DNA of 43,993 nucleotides from Thiomargarita sp. (GTDB lineage: Bacteria; Pseudomonadota; Gammaproteobacteria; Beggiatoales; Beggiatoaceae), in assembly GCA_022729575.1 (NCBI GenBank), contig DZAL01000015.1, positions 6,079 to 50,071 on the forward strand, in the 5' to 3' direction. Both the position numbers and the translations under genes were made by a program. Below, piece after piece: positions 17,470 to 26,533 of this stretch (position 1 is the first letter of the stretch; the number at the start of each line of letters is the position of its first letter). The notes beneath the pieces are model-generated. The model was not told the origin of the DNA. It saw nothing but the letters and a program-made list of their open reading frames with translations, and did no database searches.

Positions 17470-18426
17470 ATGAAAATTTTATTGGCCGGTGGTGCCGGCT
17501 ATATTGGCTCATTATTAGTTCCCAAATTACTGGAACATAACTATGAAGTAACCGTTATCGATTTACTATGGTTTGGCAATCACTTACCCAAGGAAGTGAA
17601 CGTCATCCAAAAGGACTTATTTTCTTGTCAAAAAGAAGATTTTGTCGGTGCCGAACAAGTTATCTATTTAGCGGGTCTGTCCAATGATCCGATGGCCGAA
17701 TTTAATCCGGCCTTGAATTTTATTTCCAATGGCGCACAACCCTCCTATCTGGCCTATATTGCTAAACAAGCCGGCGTAAAACGCTTCATTTACGGCTCCT
17801 CTTGCTCAGTTTACGGCTACACCGTCAATCAACTCTACGATGAAGAATGTCCGGTGACCTGCGGCTACCCCTACGGTATCTCCAAATTGCAAGGAGAACG
17901 TGGCGTTAGACAAATGGAAGATGAGAATTTTTCAGTCATTGCCTTACGCCAAGGCACCGTTTGCGGTTACAGTCCACGAATGCGCTTTGATTTGATTGTC
18001 AATACCATGTATAAAAGTTGTATGACGGAAGGCAAAGTCGTCATCAATAATGCCTCGATTTGGCGACCCATTTTAGATATTCGTGATGCCATGAGTGCAT
18101 ATTTACGCGCCGTACAAGCAGATTACAGCATTAGTGGCGTGTTCAATGTGGCCTCCGATAATTATACCGTAGGGCAAGTAGGCGACCTGGTCCGAGATGA
18201 AGTAGAATCACTCACCGGTCAAAAAGTGGGCATCGAAATTAAGCAGATCAAGGATTTCAGAAATTACAAAGTGACCTGGCAGAAAGCCAAAACCATCTTG
18301 GGTTATGAACCCAAACATAATATTCCGGATCTCGTTGCGGGCATTCACAAGCATCGGGAGGAATATGGCAATTTTGACCATGACCACTATTACAATATCA
18401 GAACTTTTAAAAAGTTAAAGTTGTAA
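17470..18426 (+). CDS. NAD-dependent sugar epimerase/dehydratase (extended SDR)
   Basis: Acts on a nucleotide sugar. The N-terminal GGAGYIG (residues 7-13) binds NAD, and YGISK (Tyr135, Lys139) is the catalytic pair. Other family marks are IYLAGLSNDP, YGSSCSVYG, RQGTVCGYSPRMRFDL and WRPILDIRD. Length is 318 residues, normal for the family. The sequence does not let me choose between 4-epimerase and dehydratase activity. A strong ribosome site (AAAGGAG) precedes the ATG. It is collinear with the RmlC/RmlD-like genes and the glycosyltransferase. Confidence 0.9.
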   Translation: MKILLAGGAGYIGSLLVPKLLEHNYEVTVIDLLWFGNHLPKEVNVIQKDLFSCQKEDFVGAEQVIYLAGLSNDPMAEFNPALNFISNGAQPSYLAYIAKQAGVKRFIYGSSCSVYGYTVNQLYDEECPVTCGYPYGISKLQGERGVRQMEDENFSVIALRQGTVCGYSPRMRFDLIVNTMYKSCMTEGKVVINNASIWRPILDIRDAMSAYLRAVQADYSISGVFNVASDNYTVGQVGDLVRDEVESLTGQKVGIEIKQIKDFRNYKVTWQKAKTILGYEPKHNIPDLVAGIHKHREEYGNFDHDHYYNIRTFKKLKL

Positions 18427-18434
18427 TTTAATCT

Positions 18435-18592
18435 CAACCACCCCCAACCCCTCCTTAGTAAGGAGGGGAGTCGACCAGGCCAACTCAATTGGCGCATACT
18501 CCCCTCCTTGATTAAGGAGGGGAGTCGACCTTGGTGCATACTCCCCTCCTTGATTAAGGAGGGGTTGGGGGTGGTTATGCGTTAAGGTCACC
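18435..18592. repeat. L-family element with amplified core
   Basis: CAACCACCCCCAACCCC at the left is the inverse of GGTTGGGGGTGGTT at the right. Between them the hairpin CTCCCCTCCTTGATTAAGG occurs in three related copies. Only the right outer end (GCGTTAAGGTCACC) resembles the ends at 25074-25211. Confidence 0.7.
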
Positions 18593-18642
18593 AACTAAAC
18601 TGTTGTCCCTTACCTTTAAATTCACAGGATTGAGATTTGAAT

Positions 18643-18675
18643 AGATTTGACAACTTTTCGAAAGTTGTCAAATCT
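18643..18675. repeat. TTGACAAC palindrome, single copy
   Basis: A 33-bp near-perfect palindrome centred on TTTTCGAAA, 66 bp before the glycosyltransferase start. Same family as positions 15 and 43839. Confidence 0.9.
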
Positions 18676-18740
18676 CGAACAAATCCATTTGCCGAAGAAA
18701 AAAGGGTAGTGGGTAACTGCCATTCAACCAGGGGAACCCC

Positions 18741-19712
18741 ATGTCCAATTCAACCACCGCCATAGACATTTCCATCATCGTAGTTGCTTGTAGTGTAAGA
18801 GAACTGATAGAGGAATGTTTTAGCGCAGTTAAAAATTCGCTTGACCATTTAAACAAACAAGTCATTTATGTCGACAACGGCTCTACCGATGATACTGTAG
18901 CCATGGTCAGGGCCAACTTTCCTGACACCCTCATCATCGAGAGTCCTACTAATTTAGGCTTCATCCGGGCCAATAATCTTGGCTACCCCAAGGCCACCGG
19001 CAAATATGTACTCATGCTGAATTCGGATGCGTTTGTAGGACCAAACACGTTGCAAGAAAGTTACGATTTTCTGGAACAACATTCTGAAGCAGGCGTATTA
19101 GGGTGTCGTCTCATAGTCAGAGATGGCACTATGCAACCATCGGCCAGATATTTTCCTACTCCCTGGAACATATTTTTAACTCAACTCGGTTTGATTAATC
19201 ACCGGCTTTCCTGGTTAAGAGGTGTGGACAATTTGGAACGTGATCACACTCAAATTTTTGAATGTGACTGGGTGCCAGGGTGTTATCTATTTGTACGTAA
19301 ACACATCGTTGACGAGTTAGCTTTCTTCTTACGTGAAGATTTCTTCATGTATTTTGATGATGCCGATTTATGTTTACGAATCAAACGAAAAGACTGGAAA
19401 GTTTATTATTATCCCAATGACGTGATTCACTTAGGAGGCGTTAACAGTGCCAAATTGACTGAAATCACCGAAAAGGGAAAACAAACGGAGAAGTACAATT
19501 TGGAAAGTGAGATGATTTACTTTCGCCAGAATTACCACGTTGGTTACGTATTGGCCGACTTCTTTTTTATCCTGGTAGTAGCACTTTTGAGAAGCGTTAA
19601 AAAAATTCTGAAGCTCAAGGCCGACCCGCCTTTTAGAAAAATTTGGGGCCGCGTTGCATTAGCATATCATATTTTGGTAAACACTCATTTGGGGAAAAAA
19701 CCCATCCACTAA
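18741..19712 (+). CDS. Family 2 glycosyltransferase (rhamnosyltransferase-like)
   Basis: Transfers a sugar to a growing glycan at the cytoplasmic face of the membrane. The GT-A fold signature is visible: SIIVVACSV at the start, VDNGSTDDTV, NLGFIRANNLG, the metal-binding LNSDAF (variant DXD), then VPGCYLFVRK and EDFFMYFDDADLCLRI. Near the C-terminus a hydrophobic segment (about residues 274-294) may anchor it. It most resembles the WbbL-type rhamnosyltransferase group, which fits the deoxysugar genes just upstream. Acceptor and sugar are inferred only. Confidence 0.9.
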   Translation: MSNSTTAIDISIIVVACSVRELIEECFSAVKNSLDHLNKQVIYVDNGSTDDTVAMVRANFPDTLIIESPTNLGFIRANNLGYPKATGKYVLMLNSDAFVGPNTLQESYDFLEQHSEAGVLGCRLIVRDGTMQPSARYFPTPWNIFLTQLGLINHRLSWLRGVDNLERDHTQIFECDWVPGCYLFVRKHIVDELAFFLREDFFMYFDDADLCLRIKRKDWKVYYYPNDVIHLGGVNSAKLTEITEKGKQTEKYNLESEMIYFRQNYHVGYVLADFFFILVVALLRSVKKILKLKADPPFRKIWGRVALAYHILVNTHLGKKPIH

Positions 19713-19734
19713 ACCAAATTCATGGACCTGCTCA

Positions 19735-19850
19735 TTGCTCAATTTCATTGAGAGTTAACCTCTCCCCAGAAGGGCTGTGGGTGGGTAAATGGCCAGAGGG
19801 TTCAAGCTAATTGAATTTGACTATAAGTACTGAAGAACCTATCACTTCAT
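19735..19850. repeat. Worn D-like repeat
   Basis: CCTCTCCCCAGAAGGG and the end TAAGTACTGAAGAA recall the D element at 38624, but only parts match and the arms are diverged. Confidence 0.4.
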
Positions 19851-19862
19851 ACCTAACAAATT

Positions 19863-20322
19863 ATGCTACTAAAAATTGAAAATATTGGCATGATACAACG
19901 TGCAGATGTTCATCTGGACGGTTTAACCGTTGTTGGCCTATAGACCTATCAATACCGCATCTGGTGTTAAGGCTTTTGGCATCATTCAACTGTTGTTAAA
20001 CGCGGAGATTTTAGGTGAACGTCGTCCGCTCATTGTGGATGAGCCAGAAACGCATTTACATCCCGCCTGGCAAGTAAAATATGCCGCGGTGTTAGTGGAA
20101 TTGGTGAAATATGGAATTCCGGTGTTGTTGACTTCACACAGCCCTTATCTCATTCAAGCGCTTAAAGTTTTTAGCGAAAACAATGGGATAACACCGCAAA
20201 CACATTTCTACCTGGCGGAAAGAGCAGATGATAACGCTTCGGTAATTTCAGAGGTGACTGATGATCCGAACCAAATTTTCAAGAAATTGTCCAAACCACT
20301 ACAGGAATTAGTATGGCAATGA
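19863..20322 (+). pseudogene. Remnant of an OLD/RecF-like AAA ATPase gene
   Basis: The first 26 codons (MLLKIENIGMIQRADVHLDG...) are the normal beginning of an SMC/RecF-like ATPase, just before the expected Walker A. The frame then stops (TAG near 19941) and the sequence jumps, in another frame from about 19942, to the end of the same kind of protein: INTASGVKAFGIIQLL (signature), LIVDEPETHLHPAWQ (Walker B), VLLTSHSPYLIQAL (H-loop). The P-loop and roughly 200 or more residues are missing, so it is an internal deletion with frameshift. The stop overlaps the next gene start (ATGGCAATGA), as in an operon. Confidence 0.85.
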
Positions 20323-20852
20323 AAAAATTTCTGGAAAATTTTCTGTAATTTGGCTTAGATCAAGGTTATTTTAGGGTGGTTGCGGTAAAAGACCTGCCTA
20401 AAGTTTGTTGTCCAGAATCCAACATTGAGACAATTGATTTCGACAAAACAAAAGAGATTTATTGCCAAGAATCCAAGATACCACCCTTGAAATCTTGCGA
20501 TGCCCTAAAAATAATTACGGACCAGCAGCGAATTGATTTTATTTAATTTAAAGGATTTAAAAATTTTATCGAAAGAAATCCAAATACCGATAAAAAGGAG
20601 ATTGAAGGGAAAATTGAGGGTTTGAATCTCCAGGGAAAAATCATAGACAGCAATCATCTGTTATATGGACTATTGAACCAAAGAGTCAATACCACCAAGC
20701 CGGAGAGAAGTCATTACCACCAAGTCGCGAAAAATTACCTGGTTGTGATTGATATTGACCCAGAACAAGAGGGTATCGAAAGCATTGCGGTGACACTCCA
20801 AGGGATAACACCCCTCGAAGGGGTGTTATCCCTCAGACTTTGTCAAATCTAG
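20313..20852 (+). pseudogene. Remnant of the companion gene, possible PD-(D/E)xK nuclease
   Basis: In one frame from ATG 20313 (or 20319) the reading is MAMKKFLENFL-stop-FGLDQGYF... KSCDALKIITDQQRIDFI-stop-FKGFKNFIER..., then HYHQVAKNYLVVIDIDP. Both stops are TAA where a GAA (Glu) would give the expected LEFGL and FIEFK, so each may be a single G-to-T change. CD followed by IEFK fits the Asp...ExK pattern of PD-(D/E)xK nucleases; this is a motif guess. The 3' end runs into a repeat hairpin (20801-20833), so the natural C-terminus is lost. It is coupled to the ATPase remnant upstream. Confidence 0.7.
20801..20833. repeat. Hairpin repeat, AGGGATAACACC type
   Basis: AGGGATAACACCCC/GGGGTGTTATCCCT with a short CGAA loop. 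A second copy is at 36756-36788. It overlaps the end of the degenerate nuclease-like frame. Confidence 0.85.
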
Positions 20853-20903
20853 TATCAGTCGGCAAATCAACCGCACCCTACCTGAGCAGTCAACATTCCT
20901 CGG

Positions 20904-21215
20904 CTAATGCGGTGGTGGCACATAATGCAAATCATTGGGATTTAGGAAAATAAACCGAAAATCATCCGGCTCGATGTCAGCAAAATCCATCATCGTCCCT
21001 TCTAGTAACTCTTTATACACCGACGCAAAAACAATATCCACGCCTTTAGAATTAATGTGAACATCATCTTCATTAATTTCATCAAACCCCATCAAATAAC
21101 CAATACTGCCATCCGCATTCCGTTTTGCGGCCAGGCGTAAAGCCAAACCAGCCATATTACTTTGTTGCGCGGCCAAAAAAATTTGCGCCGCGGCACGATC
21201 AGTCAGTTCAAACAT
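20904..21215 (-). CDS. dsrR: DsrR, cysteine-less A-type (IscA-like) protein of the dsr system
   Basis: A 103-residue A-type scaffold fold (FELTDRAAAQI, LRLAAKRNADGS, GFDEINEDD, GVDIVFASVY, DFRFIFLNPND) that contains no Cys at all, whereas IscA/ErpA have three. A Cys-free relative, DsrR, is known from the dsr operons of sulfur oxidisers such as Allochromatium vinosum, where it supports DsrEFH/sulfite reductase expression. The gene follows the DsrN-like gene by 15 bp, the same order as in known dsr operons. A strong AGGAGG ribosome site precedes it. The pairing makes dsrR more likely than a generic IscA relative. Confidence 0.85.
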   Translation of the reverse strand: MFELTDRAAAQIFLAAQQSNMAGLALRLAAKRNADGSIGYLMGFDEINEDDVHINSKGVDIVFASVYKELLEGTMMDFADIEPDDFRFIFLNPNDLHYVPPPH

Positions 21216-21230
21216 CTCTCCTCCTGTGGT

Positions 21231-22631
21231 TTAACTTTGCAGTATCAACCGTTTTTTTTGTTTATAGCGACGAATAAAATTGACAAAACGTGAGGTCCAA
21301 TGATTATTCTCGACATCACGTAAATGGACATAACTGGCCAGGGTGTTTTTATAAATAATACCATCATGGCGATTATCTAAACCGGTACCGCGCAAGACTT
21401 CATAAGCAAACGGTAATTCCGCCGCTAAATTGATAACCCGTGAATAGTGAAATTCATGCGCCGGAAACTCCGCCGGTTGTCCGTGGGCATCCAATAATGG
21501 CCACAACCCCTTTCCAGTCTCCCGTAACTGTACATAACCTCGTCCTTGAGGACGCGCTTCCATCACGGTGTCACACGGTAAGGCCCCTACCATTTCACAA
21601 GTTTTACCTTGCCAAGTGAGGGTGCGCGATAAATACATTAAACCACCACATTCGGCATACACCGGCATGGCTTGCTCTATCGCCTCCTTTATCGCTCGTT
21701 TAAGTGAGTAATTTTTAGCCAACAATTCCATCTGCACTTCAGGAAAACCGCCGCCAATAAACAGTGCATCGATGGAAGGGAGATGCGCCTCATTGAGCGC
21801 GTCAATAAATATCAATTCCGCCCCAGCTTGTTGTAAAGCGAATAAATCCCCCGGATAGTAGAAACCAAAAGCGGCATCACGGAGGATACCTAGTTTGACC
21901 GGCTCCCCCTTTTCCCTTGGGAGAGGGGACGAAGTGGCAGTGACGGTAGGCACCAGAGTCGCTACCGTCATTAACCGGTCCAGATTCACTTGTTCACTGA
22001 TAAGTTGCGCAATCATGGTGATTTTTGGTTGCGCGGCCTTATCTTCATTACTGGGCATCAATCCCAAATGTCGTTCGGGAATGGCTAACCGCGAGTCTTG
22101 ATGAATGGCACCCAATACCGGTACATTGGTATAATATTCAATGACCGCACGTAATTTACTTTCGTGGCGGTCGCCCCCGACCTGATTTAAAATAACGCCG
22201 GCAATTTTAATCTGCTTTTCAAAAGCCTGATAGCCCAAAATAAGGGGCGCAATGCCCCGAGTCATACCGGGAGTGTTTAACACTAAGACCACGGGTACTT
22301 TCAACAATTGTGCCAAAGCCGCATTGCTATTACTGCCGGCAACGTCTAAACCGTCATATAAACCTTTATTACCTTCGATGAGAATAAAATCCGCATCTTT
22401 GGAATACTGTGCGACGGTTTTGACTATCTCCTCTCGACTCATGGTATAGAAATCTAAATTATGACAAGACCGACCCGCGGCCTGAGTTAGCCACAAGGGG
22501 TCAATATAATCTGGTCCTTTTTTAAACGGTTGAGTTACCAAACCACGCGCGGTTAGGGCGGCACAGAGTCCTAATGTGATGGTGGTTTTACCCGAAGATT
22601 TATGCGCCGCGGAGATAAGTAATGAGTACAT
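21231..22631 (-). CDS. dsrN: DsrN, glutamine-dependent sirohaem amidase (CobB/CbiA family)
   Basis: ATP-dependent amidation of sirohaem to sirohaem amide, the DsrAB prosthetic group, using glutamine. The start at 22631 (MYSLLISAAHKSSGKTT) is used because the 19 codons upstream are encoded by a palindrome array. Domains: a dethiobiotin-synthetase-like ATPase (P-loop KSSGKTT, about residue 11) and a C-terminal class I glutamine amidotransferase with YAECGGLMYLSR (Cys about 328) and EFHYSRV. Between them (about residues 232-240) SSPLPREKGEP is encoded by a GGGAGAGG-type repeat. A cobyrinate a,c-diamide synthase is the sequence alternative; the dsrR neighbour decides for DsrN. Confidence 0.85.
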   Translation of the reverse strand: MYSLLISAAHKSSGKTTITLGLCAALTARGLVTQPFKKGPDYIDPLWLTQAAGRSCHNLDFYTMSREEIVKTVAQYSKDADFILIEGNKGLYDGLDVAGSNSNAALAQLLKVPVVLVLNTPGMTRGIAPLILGYQAFEKQIKIAGVILNQVGGDRHESKLRAVIEYYTNVPVLGAIHQDSRLAIPERHLGLMPSNEDKAAQPKITMIAQLISEQVNLDRLMTVATLVPTVTATSSPLPREKGEPVKLGILRDAAFGFYYPGDLFALQQAGAELIFIDALNEAHLPSIDALFIGGGFPEVQMELLAKNYSLKRAIKEAIEQAMPVYAECGGLMYLSRTLTWQGKTCEMVGALPCDTVMEARPQGRGYVQLRETGKGLWPLLDAHGQPAEFPAHEFHYSRVINLAAELPFAYEVLRGTGLDNRHDGIIYKNTLASYVHLRDVENNHWTSRFVNFIRRYKQKKRLILQS

Positions 22632-22659
22632 TAGGTCAGAAAATTTTTTTAGGGTGTTT

Positions 22660-22796
22660 AGATTTGACAACTTTAAAAAAGTTGTCAAATCTTAATTCAT
22701 TTAGGGTGTTTAGATTTGACAACTTTAAAAAAGTTGTCAAATCTTAATTCATTTAGGGTGTTTAGATTTGACAACTTTAAAAAAGTTGTCAAATCT
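22660..22796. repeat. Three tandem TTGACAAC palindromes (52-bp unit)
   Basis: Identical palindromes at 22660-22692, 22712-22744 and 22764-22796, separated by TTAATTCATTTAGGGTGTTT. The centre is TTTAAAAAA rather than TTTCGAAAA. It fills the gap between gspD and dsrN. Confidence 0.93.
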
Positions 22797-22814
22797 TCTT
22801 CAAATCTATTATGA

Positions 22815-25037
22815 TTATTTACGCTTCGGCAACACCGGTTGAGTCCCCACTAAATCTTGGACTACAAATCCTTCATTCAATAATTCAGAAATTAGACCCA
22901 TCCGTTTTCTAAATTCTCGTACTAAACCACGATTATCTAGTTCCGGTTGAACAATGGTGGGCACCATAATCAGTACCAATTCAGTCCGCGAATCTTGCTT
23001 ATCGGTAGAAGAAAATAAGGTATTACCCACAATCGGCAGGTCTCGTAAAAAGGGAATCCCTTGTTGGTCATTTCGACGATTATTTTGAATTAATCCACCA
23101 ATGATAATGGCGCTACCATCGCGTACTACCACTGAAGTGGAGACTTTACGTTGAATAAACGATTGCAAATTTTGGGTCGTCCGCGTCGGACCAACTTGAG
23201 ATAATTCTTGTTCAATTTTCATATTGATAATGCCATCATCATTGATCCGCGGTGTCACCTTGACCGTAATTCCAGTGTCCTTGTATTGCACGTCTTGAGA
23301 GACTTGTTGATTATTCAAAGAGGACGTATTGATGGAACCCAAAAAAGGTTCATTAGCACCCACATTCATAAAAGCCTCTTCATTATTTCGCACCAATAAG
23401 GAGGGGCGCGAGAGAATGCTAATATCATTGGTCGAAGCGACCAGATTGAGGGTAGCGGTCAAACTGCCCGCAATGTGTTCAAACACAAGGCCGGTTAATG
23501 GATTTTCGCTGGAACTATTATCTGGGACATTGAAATTAATGCCGGCATAACTACGTTGCTTGCCATCGGCCCCACGGGCTTTACCAAATAGAGTTTGCCA
23601 ATCAATTCCGAATCTAGTCGCTTCAGTTAAAGTGACTTCGGCAATGATGATGTTAATCATCACTTCCTTGGGCACTTGGTCCAGCGCGTAAATCGTTTCC
23701 AACAATTGCCGAAAATCTCGTGGATTAGCACGAATTAACAAGTTGTTGGTACTTTCATCCGCCACGATATTAACTTTTAATTCAGCCGATACCGGTATCC
23801 CGTTATTACCCAATCGTCCTGGTAAATTTTGTGGAGGAGGCGGAATAGGGATTTCTTCTGGTGTCATCAGCTCTTCATTTTGTTGACGTTGTTTCAGAAT
23901 TTCATCTTCTTGCCGTTGTTGCTCCGATTTGAACACATTCGATAAAGTGGAGGCTAATTTAGCGGCTTCCAAATTTTTCACTCGATAAATAAACACCTGC
24001 TCACCACTTTCCTCACTGCGTTCATCTAAAATATCGACCCACATGGCGACATCTTGAAAATTGCCGCCTGGCGGGGCTACTACTAAGATGGCATTGATTC
24101 GTTCTAAGGCGACCGTTTGATAAGCCGGCGGCGTTTTACCAGAGATGGCTTGAAAAACTTTATCTAACTGCGGTTGCACTTCTGATACTTTAGAATTAAT
24201 CAGACGAAATAATCGCATTCCATGATATAAAAATGGGTCGGTATCAATTACCGCCAACAATTTATTGACCCGCTCCAACCGTTGTGGAGTGGTAATAATA
24301 CCTATCACATTGACATTGGCTAAGGAGATAATTCGACCTTTGGGTTGGATCAATGGATTCAACACAGCGGCGGCTGATTCTACCGAAATATAGCGCAAGG
24401 GGCTGACTTGTAATACTTCGGGCTGGTCACTGCTGGTCAAAGCATCTGGAGACATACCTATAGTGCCGGGAATCACCGGGCCAGTTTTATTGAAATAGTA
24501 TACGCCTCCTTTTTTCTCTATCGAAACCCCCGCTTCCGTCAACAATAATTGCAATAAGGGCCATAAATCCTCTTTTTTCAATGGCTTCTCTTTAGACGTG
24601 CGTATGGTAACTTTTTCACCAATGGCGGGGTCAACCACCATGTTCAGGTTTAACGCATTACCAATGAGATCAATGATATTTCGTAATGGCGCTTGTTCAA
24701 AATCTAATTGGAGTGGGTTTTGTGATAGGTCCACATCTTCTAATTCTACACTCAAATTTTGCAAAGTTAGATCAGAAAATTCGGTCACTTTAGGAATTTC
24801 GCCCACTTTATTTACTTCTTTAAGAGGTTGTCTCGGGGTGGATGGTAGTTCCGGCAAGGGAAAACCAGACGTAGGCGGATTCACTACGGGTACCGCCGAC
24901 GAATCTTGGGCTAACGCCAATTCGGCGGCCGTGAGGGGAGGTGACGCAGTAGTTTGACGTTTAGGAGGAGGTAAAACACAGGCTGCTAACGTGCTACCAA
25001 TAAAGATTAATGTCAGTGTCGTTGGAGTTAAACGCAT
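22815..25037 (-). CDS. gspD: Type II secretion system secretin GspD
   Basis: The outer-membrane gate of the type II secretion system. A lipobox ends at Cys20 (TLAAC). An N0 domain lies at about residues 108-180 (LDFEQAPLRNIIDLIG), then N1-N3 repeats (VSPLRYISVESAAAVLNPL, RVKNLEAAKLASTLSNVF and ADESTNNLLIRANPRDF), then the secretin barrel from about 465 (VMINIIIAEVTLTEATRFGIDW, VKVTPRINDDG, SAIIIGGLIQ, PFLRDLPIVGNTLF, ELVLIMVPTIV). Length 740 is typical. It is the distal gene of the minus-strand gsp set, with an L element between it and gspF. Confidence 0.95.
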   Translation of the reverse strand: MRLTPTTLTLIFIGSTLAACVLPPPKRQTTASPPLTAAELALAQDSSAVPVVNPPTSGFPLPELPSTPRQPLKEVNKVGEIPKVTEFSDLTLQNLSVELEDVDLSQNPLQLDFEQAPLRNIIDLIGNALNLNMVVDPAIGEKVTIRTSKEKPLKKEDLWPLLQLLLTEAGVSIEKKGGVYYFNKTGPVIPGTIGMSPDALTSSDQPEVLQVSPLRYISVESAAAVLNPLIQPKGRIISLANVNVIGIITTPQRLERVNKLLAVIDTDPFLYHGMRLFRLINSKVSEVQPQLDKVFQAISGKTPPAYQTVALERINAILVVAPPGGNFQDVAMWVDILDERSEESGEQVFIYRVKNLEAAKLASTLSNVFKSEQQRQEDEILKQRQQNEELMTPEEIPIPPPPQNLPGRLGNNGIPVSAELKVNIVADESTNNLLIRANPRDFRQLLETIYALDQVPKEVMINIIIAEVTLTEATRFGIDWQTLFGKARGADGKQRSYAGINFNVPDNSSSENPLTGLVFEHIAGSLTATLNLVASTNDISILSRPSLLVRNNEEAFMNVGANEPFLGSINTSSLNNQQVSQDVQYKDTGITVKVTPRINDDGIINMKIEQELSQVGPTRTTQNLQSFIQRKVSTSVVVRDGSAIIIGGLIQNNRRNDQQGIPFLRDLPIVGNTLFSSTDKQDSRTELVLIMVPTIVQPELDNRGLVREFRKRMGLISELLNEGFVVQDLVGTQPVLPKRK

Positions 25038-25073
25038 ATCAATTCAATGTGGTTAAACTAAAATATTCTTGGT

Positions 25074-25211
25074 AACTCACCTTACGCACCACCACCCCCC
25101 GGCCCCTCCTTAGTAAGGAGGAGAGTATCCCTGGCGGCACCGGTGGTATGTACTCCCCTCCTTACTAAGGAGGAGTCGGGGTGGTTAGGTTAACCGTGCG
25201 TAAGGTGAGTT
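25074..25211. repeat. L-family element, best-preserved copy
   Basis: The ends AACTCACCTTACGCAC and GTGCGTAAGGTGAGTT are perfect 16-bp inverted repeats. Inside lie CCCCTCCTTAGTAAGGAGG and CCCCTCCTTACTAAGGAGG hairpins. Flanking GGT on each side may be a 3-bp target duplication. It sits between gspF and gspD. Confidence 0.85.
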
Positions 25212-25265
25212 GGTAATTATTTGGCTAAGAATAACACCGATGGGTGCAATTAATGGCTAAAAGTG

Positions 25266-26474
25266 TTAAAAATTCACTTGGTTAATACTAAAGATGGCTG
25301 ATAACATGGTGATGACGATGGCACCGACGATCACGCCTAACAGTAAAATTAACAAAGGTTCTAATAAAGCGACTAAGCGACTGGTTTGGAGTTTGACCGT
25401 ATTATTAAAGGTTTCCGCTAATTTATCTAAAATGCCGGCGGTCCGTCCAGTTTCTTCGCCGACAATAATTAATTGAGACAACAGGACTGGAAACCTTTTT
25501 TCATTGGCCAGTGCTTGACCTAAACTGATGCCACCCCGTACTGCTTCCTCAGCTTGTAGGATACCATCAGCTAATACTTGATTTTCCATGACTCCATGGA
25601 CAATGTGCAGTCCTTTTAATAACGGGATGCCGGCCCCTAACAGGGCCCCTAAGGTTCGACAAAAACGAGAGGATTCGGCTTGTAAAACGAGTTTACCAAA
25701 CAGCGGTAATGATAACATCCATTGGTCGCGTTGCAAACGTCGCTCTGGGGTAGCGTCTAATTGTTTCCAACCATACCATAAGATAACCGGGATGAAAAGC
25801 AAAGTCCAACCATAATGTTTTAACCAGGCGCTAACATTAAGTAAAAAGATGGCTGACATTGGTGCATTATCTCCCATATCTTGAAACAGAGTAGCAAATG
25901 ACGGCACTACAAATACCATTAACAAAATGACACTGATTAAACCCGTTAGCATCAGGATCGCAGGATAAATCAGCGAGGAGATAATTATTCTTTTAGCTTG
26001 GTCCGCCTCGGCTAAAAAATTGGCTAATTTCGGTAACAACTGTTCTAAAATACCTCCTTCTTCTCCCGCATGAACCATATTGATATACATTCGTGAAAAT
26101 ACTTGCGGATGAGTTTGCAAAGCTTCGGCTAAACTTTTGCCTTCTTTCACCTCGCGCCGTAAATCTTCAACCAATTGTTGCACCACGGCTTTTTCGGTAA
26201 TTCCTTGCAGTAATCCCAGGGCGCGGTCTAAGGGTACTCGTGCTTCTACCAGTGTACATAATCCTTCGGTAAAGTCAATCACATCACGATTTGAAATTTT
26301 TTGCCGCATGATGATACCGCCACTATCAGCCGCTTCTTCATCGATTTTCAGAGGTATCAACTGTTGATTTTGCAAGTTAATAACCACTTCCTGTGAACTT
26401 TCCGCAGTCATTCTTCCGCTGAGGATGTTTCCTTCTACATCGCAGGCTTGATAAGTATATTGATGGATAGCCAA
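25266..26474 (-). CDS. gspF: Type II secretion inner-membrane platform protein GspF
   Basis: The platform on which GspE works to assemble the pseudopilus. The N-terminal YTYQACDVEGNILSGRMTAES pattern and two T2SF domains (FTEGLCTLVEARVPLDRAL and FCRTLGALLGAGIPLLKGL) are clear, with three membrane helices at about residues 170-190, 220-240 and 375-395. The 402-residue length is standard. The start is probably TTG at 26474, since no ATG gives the conserved N-terminus and an AGAGGT-like ribosome site lies 6 bases upstream. Confidence 0.94.
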   Translation of the reverse strand: MAIHQYTYQACDVEGNILSGRMTAESSQEVVINLQNQQLIPLKIDEEAADSGGIIMRQKISNRDVIDFTEGLCTLVEARVPLDRALGLLQGITEKAVVQQLVEDLRREVKEGKSLAEALQTHPQVFSRMYINMVHAGEEGGILEQLLPKLANFLAEADQAKRIIISSLIYPAILMLTGLISVILLMVFVVPSFATLFQDMGDNAPMSAIFLLNVSAWLKHYGWTLLFIPVILWYGWKQLDATPERRLQRDQWMLSLPLFGKLVLQAESSRFCRTLGALLGAGIPLLKGLHIVHGVMENQVLADGILQAEEAVRGGISLGQALANEKRFPVLLSQLIIVGEETGRTAGILDKLAETFNNTVKLQTSRLVALLEPLLILLLGVIVGAIVITMLSAIFSINQVNF

Positions 26475-26533
26475 GGGAAACCTCTATTTCAATTGCAATA
26501 ATGTTTTAAAAAGTGTGATACCAATAATCATAT

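Noticed and set aside
21231..22631. Cobyrinate a,c-diamide synthase (cobalamin synthesis)
   Set aside because: Same fold, but the adjacent Cys-free DsrR-like gene in the dsrN-dsrR order and the absence of cob genes favour DsrN.
22660..22796. Three 33-bp repeats with equal spacing as a mini-CRISPR
   Set aside because: Spacers are identical and the repeats are full palindromes of a family found singly elsewhere.
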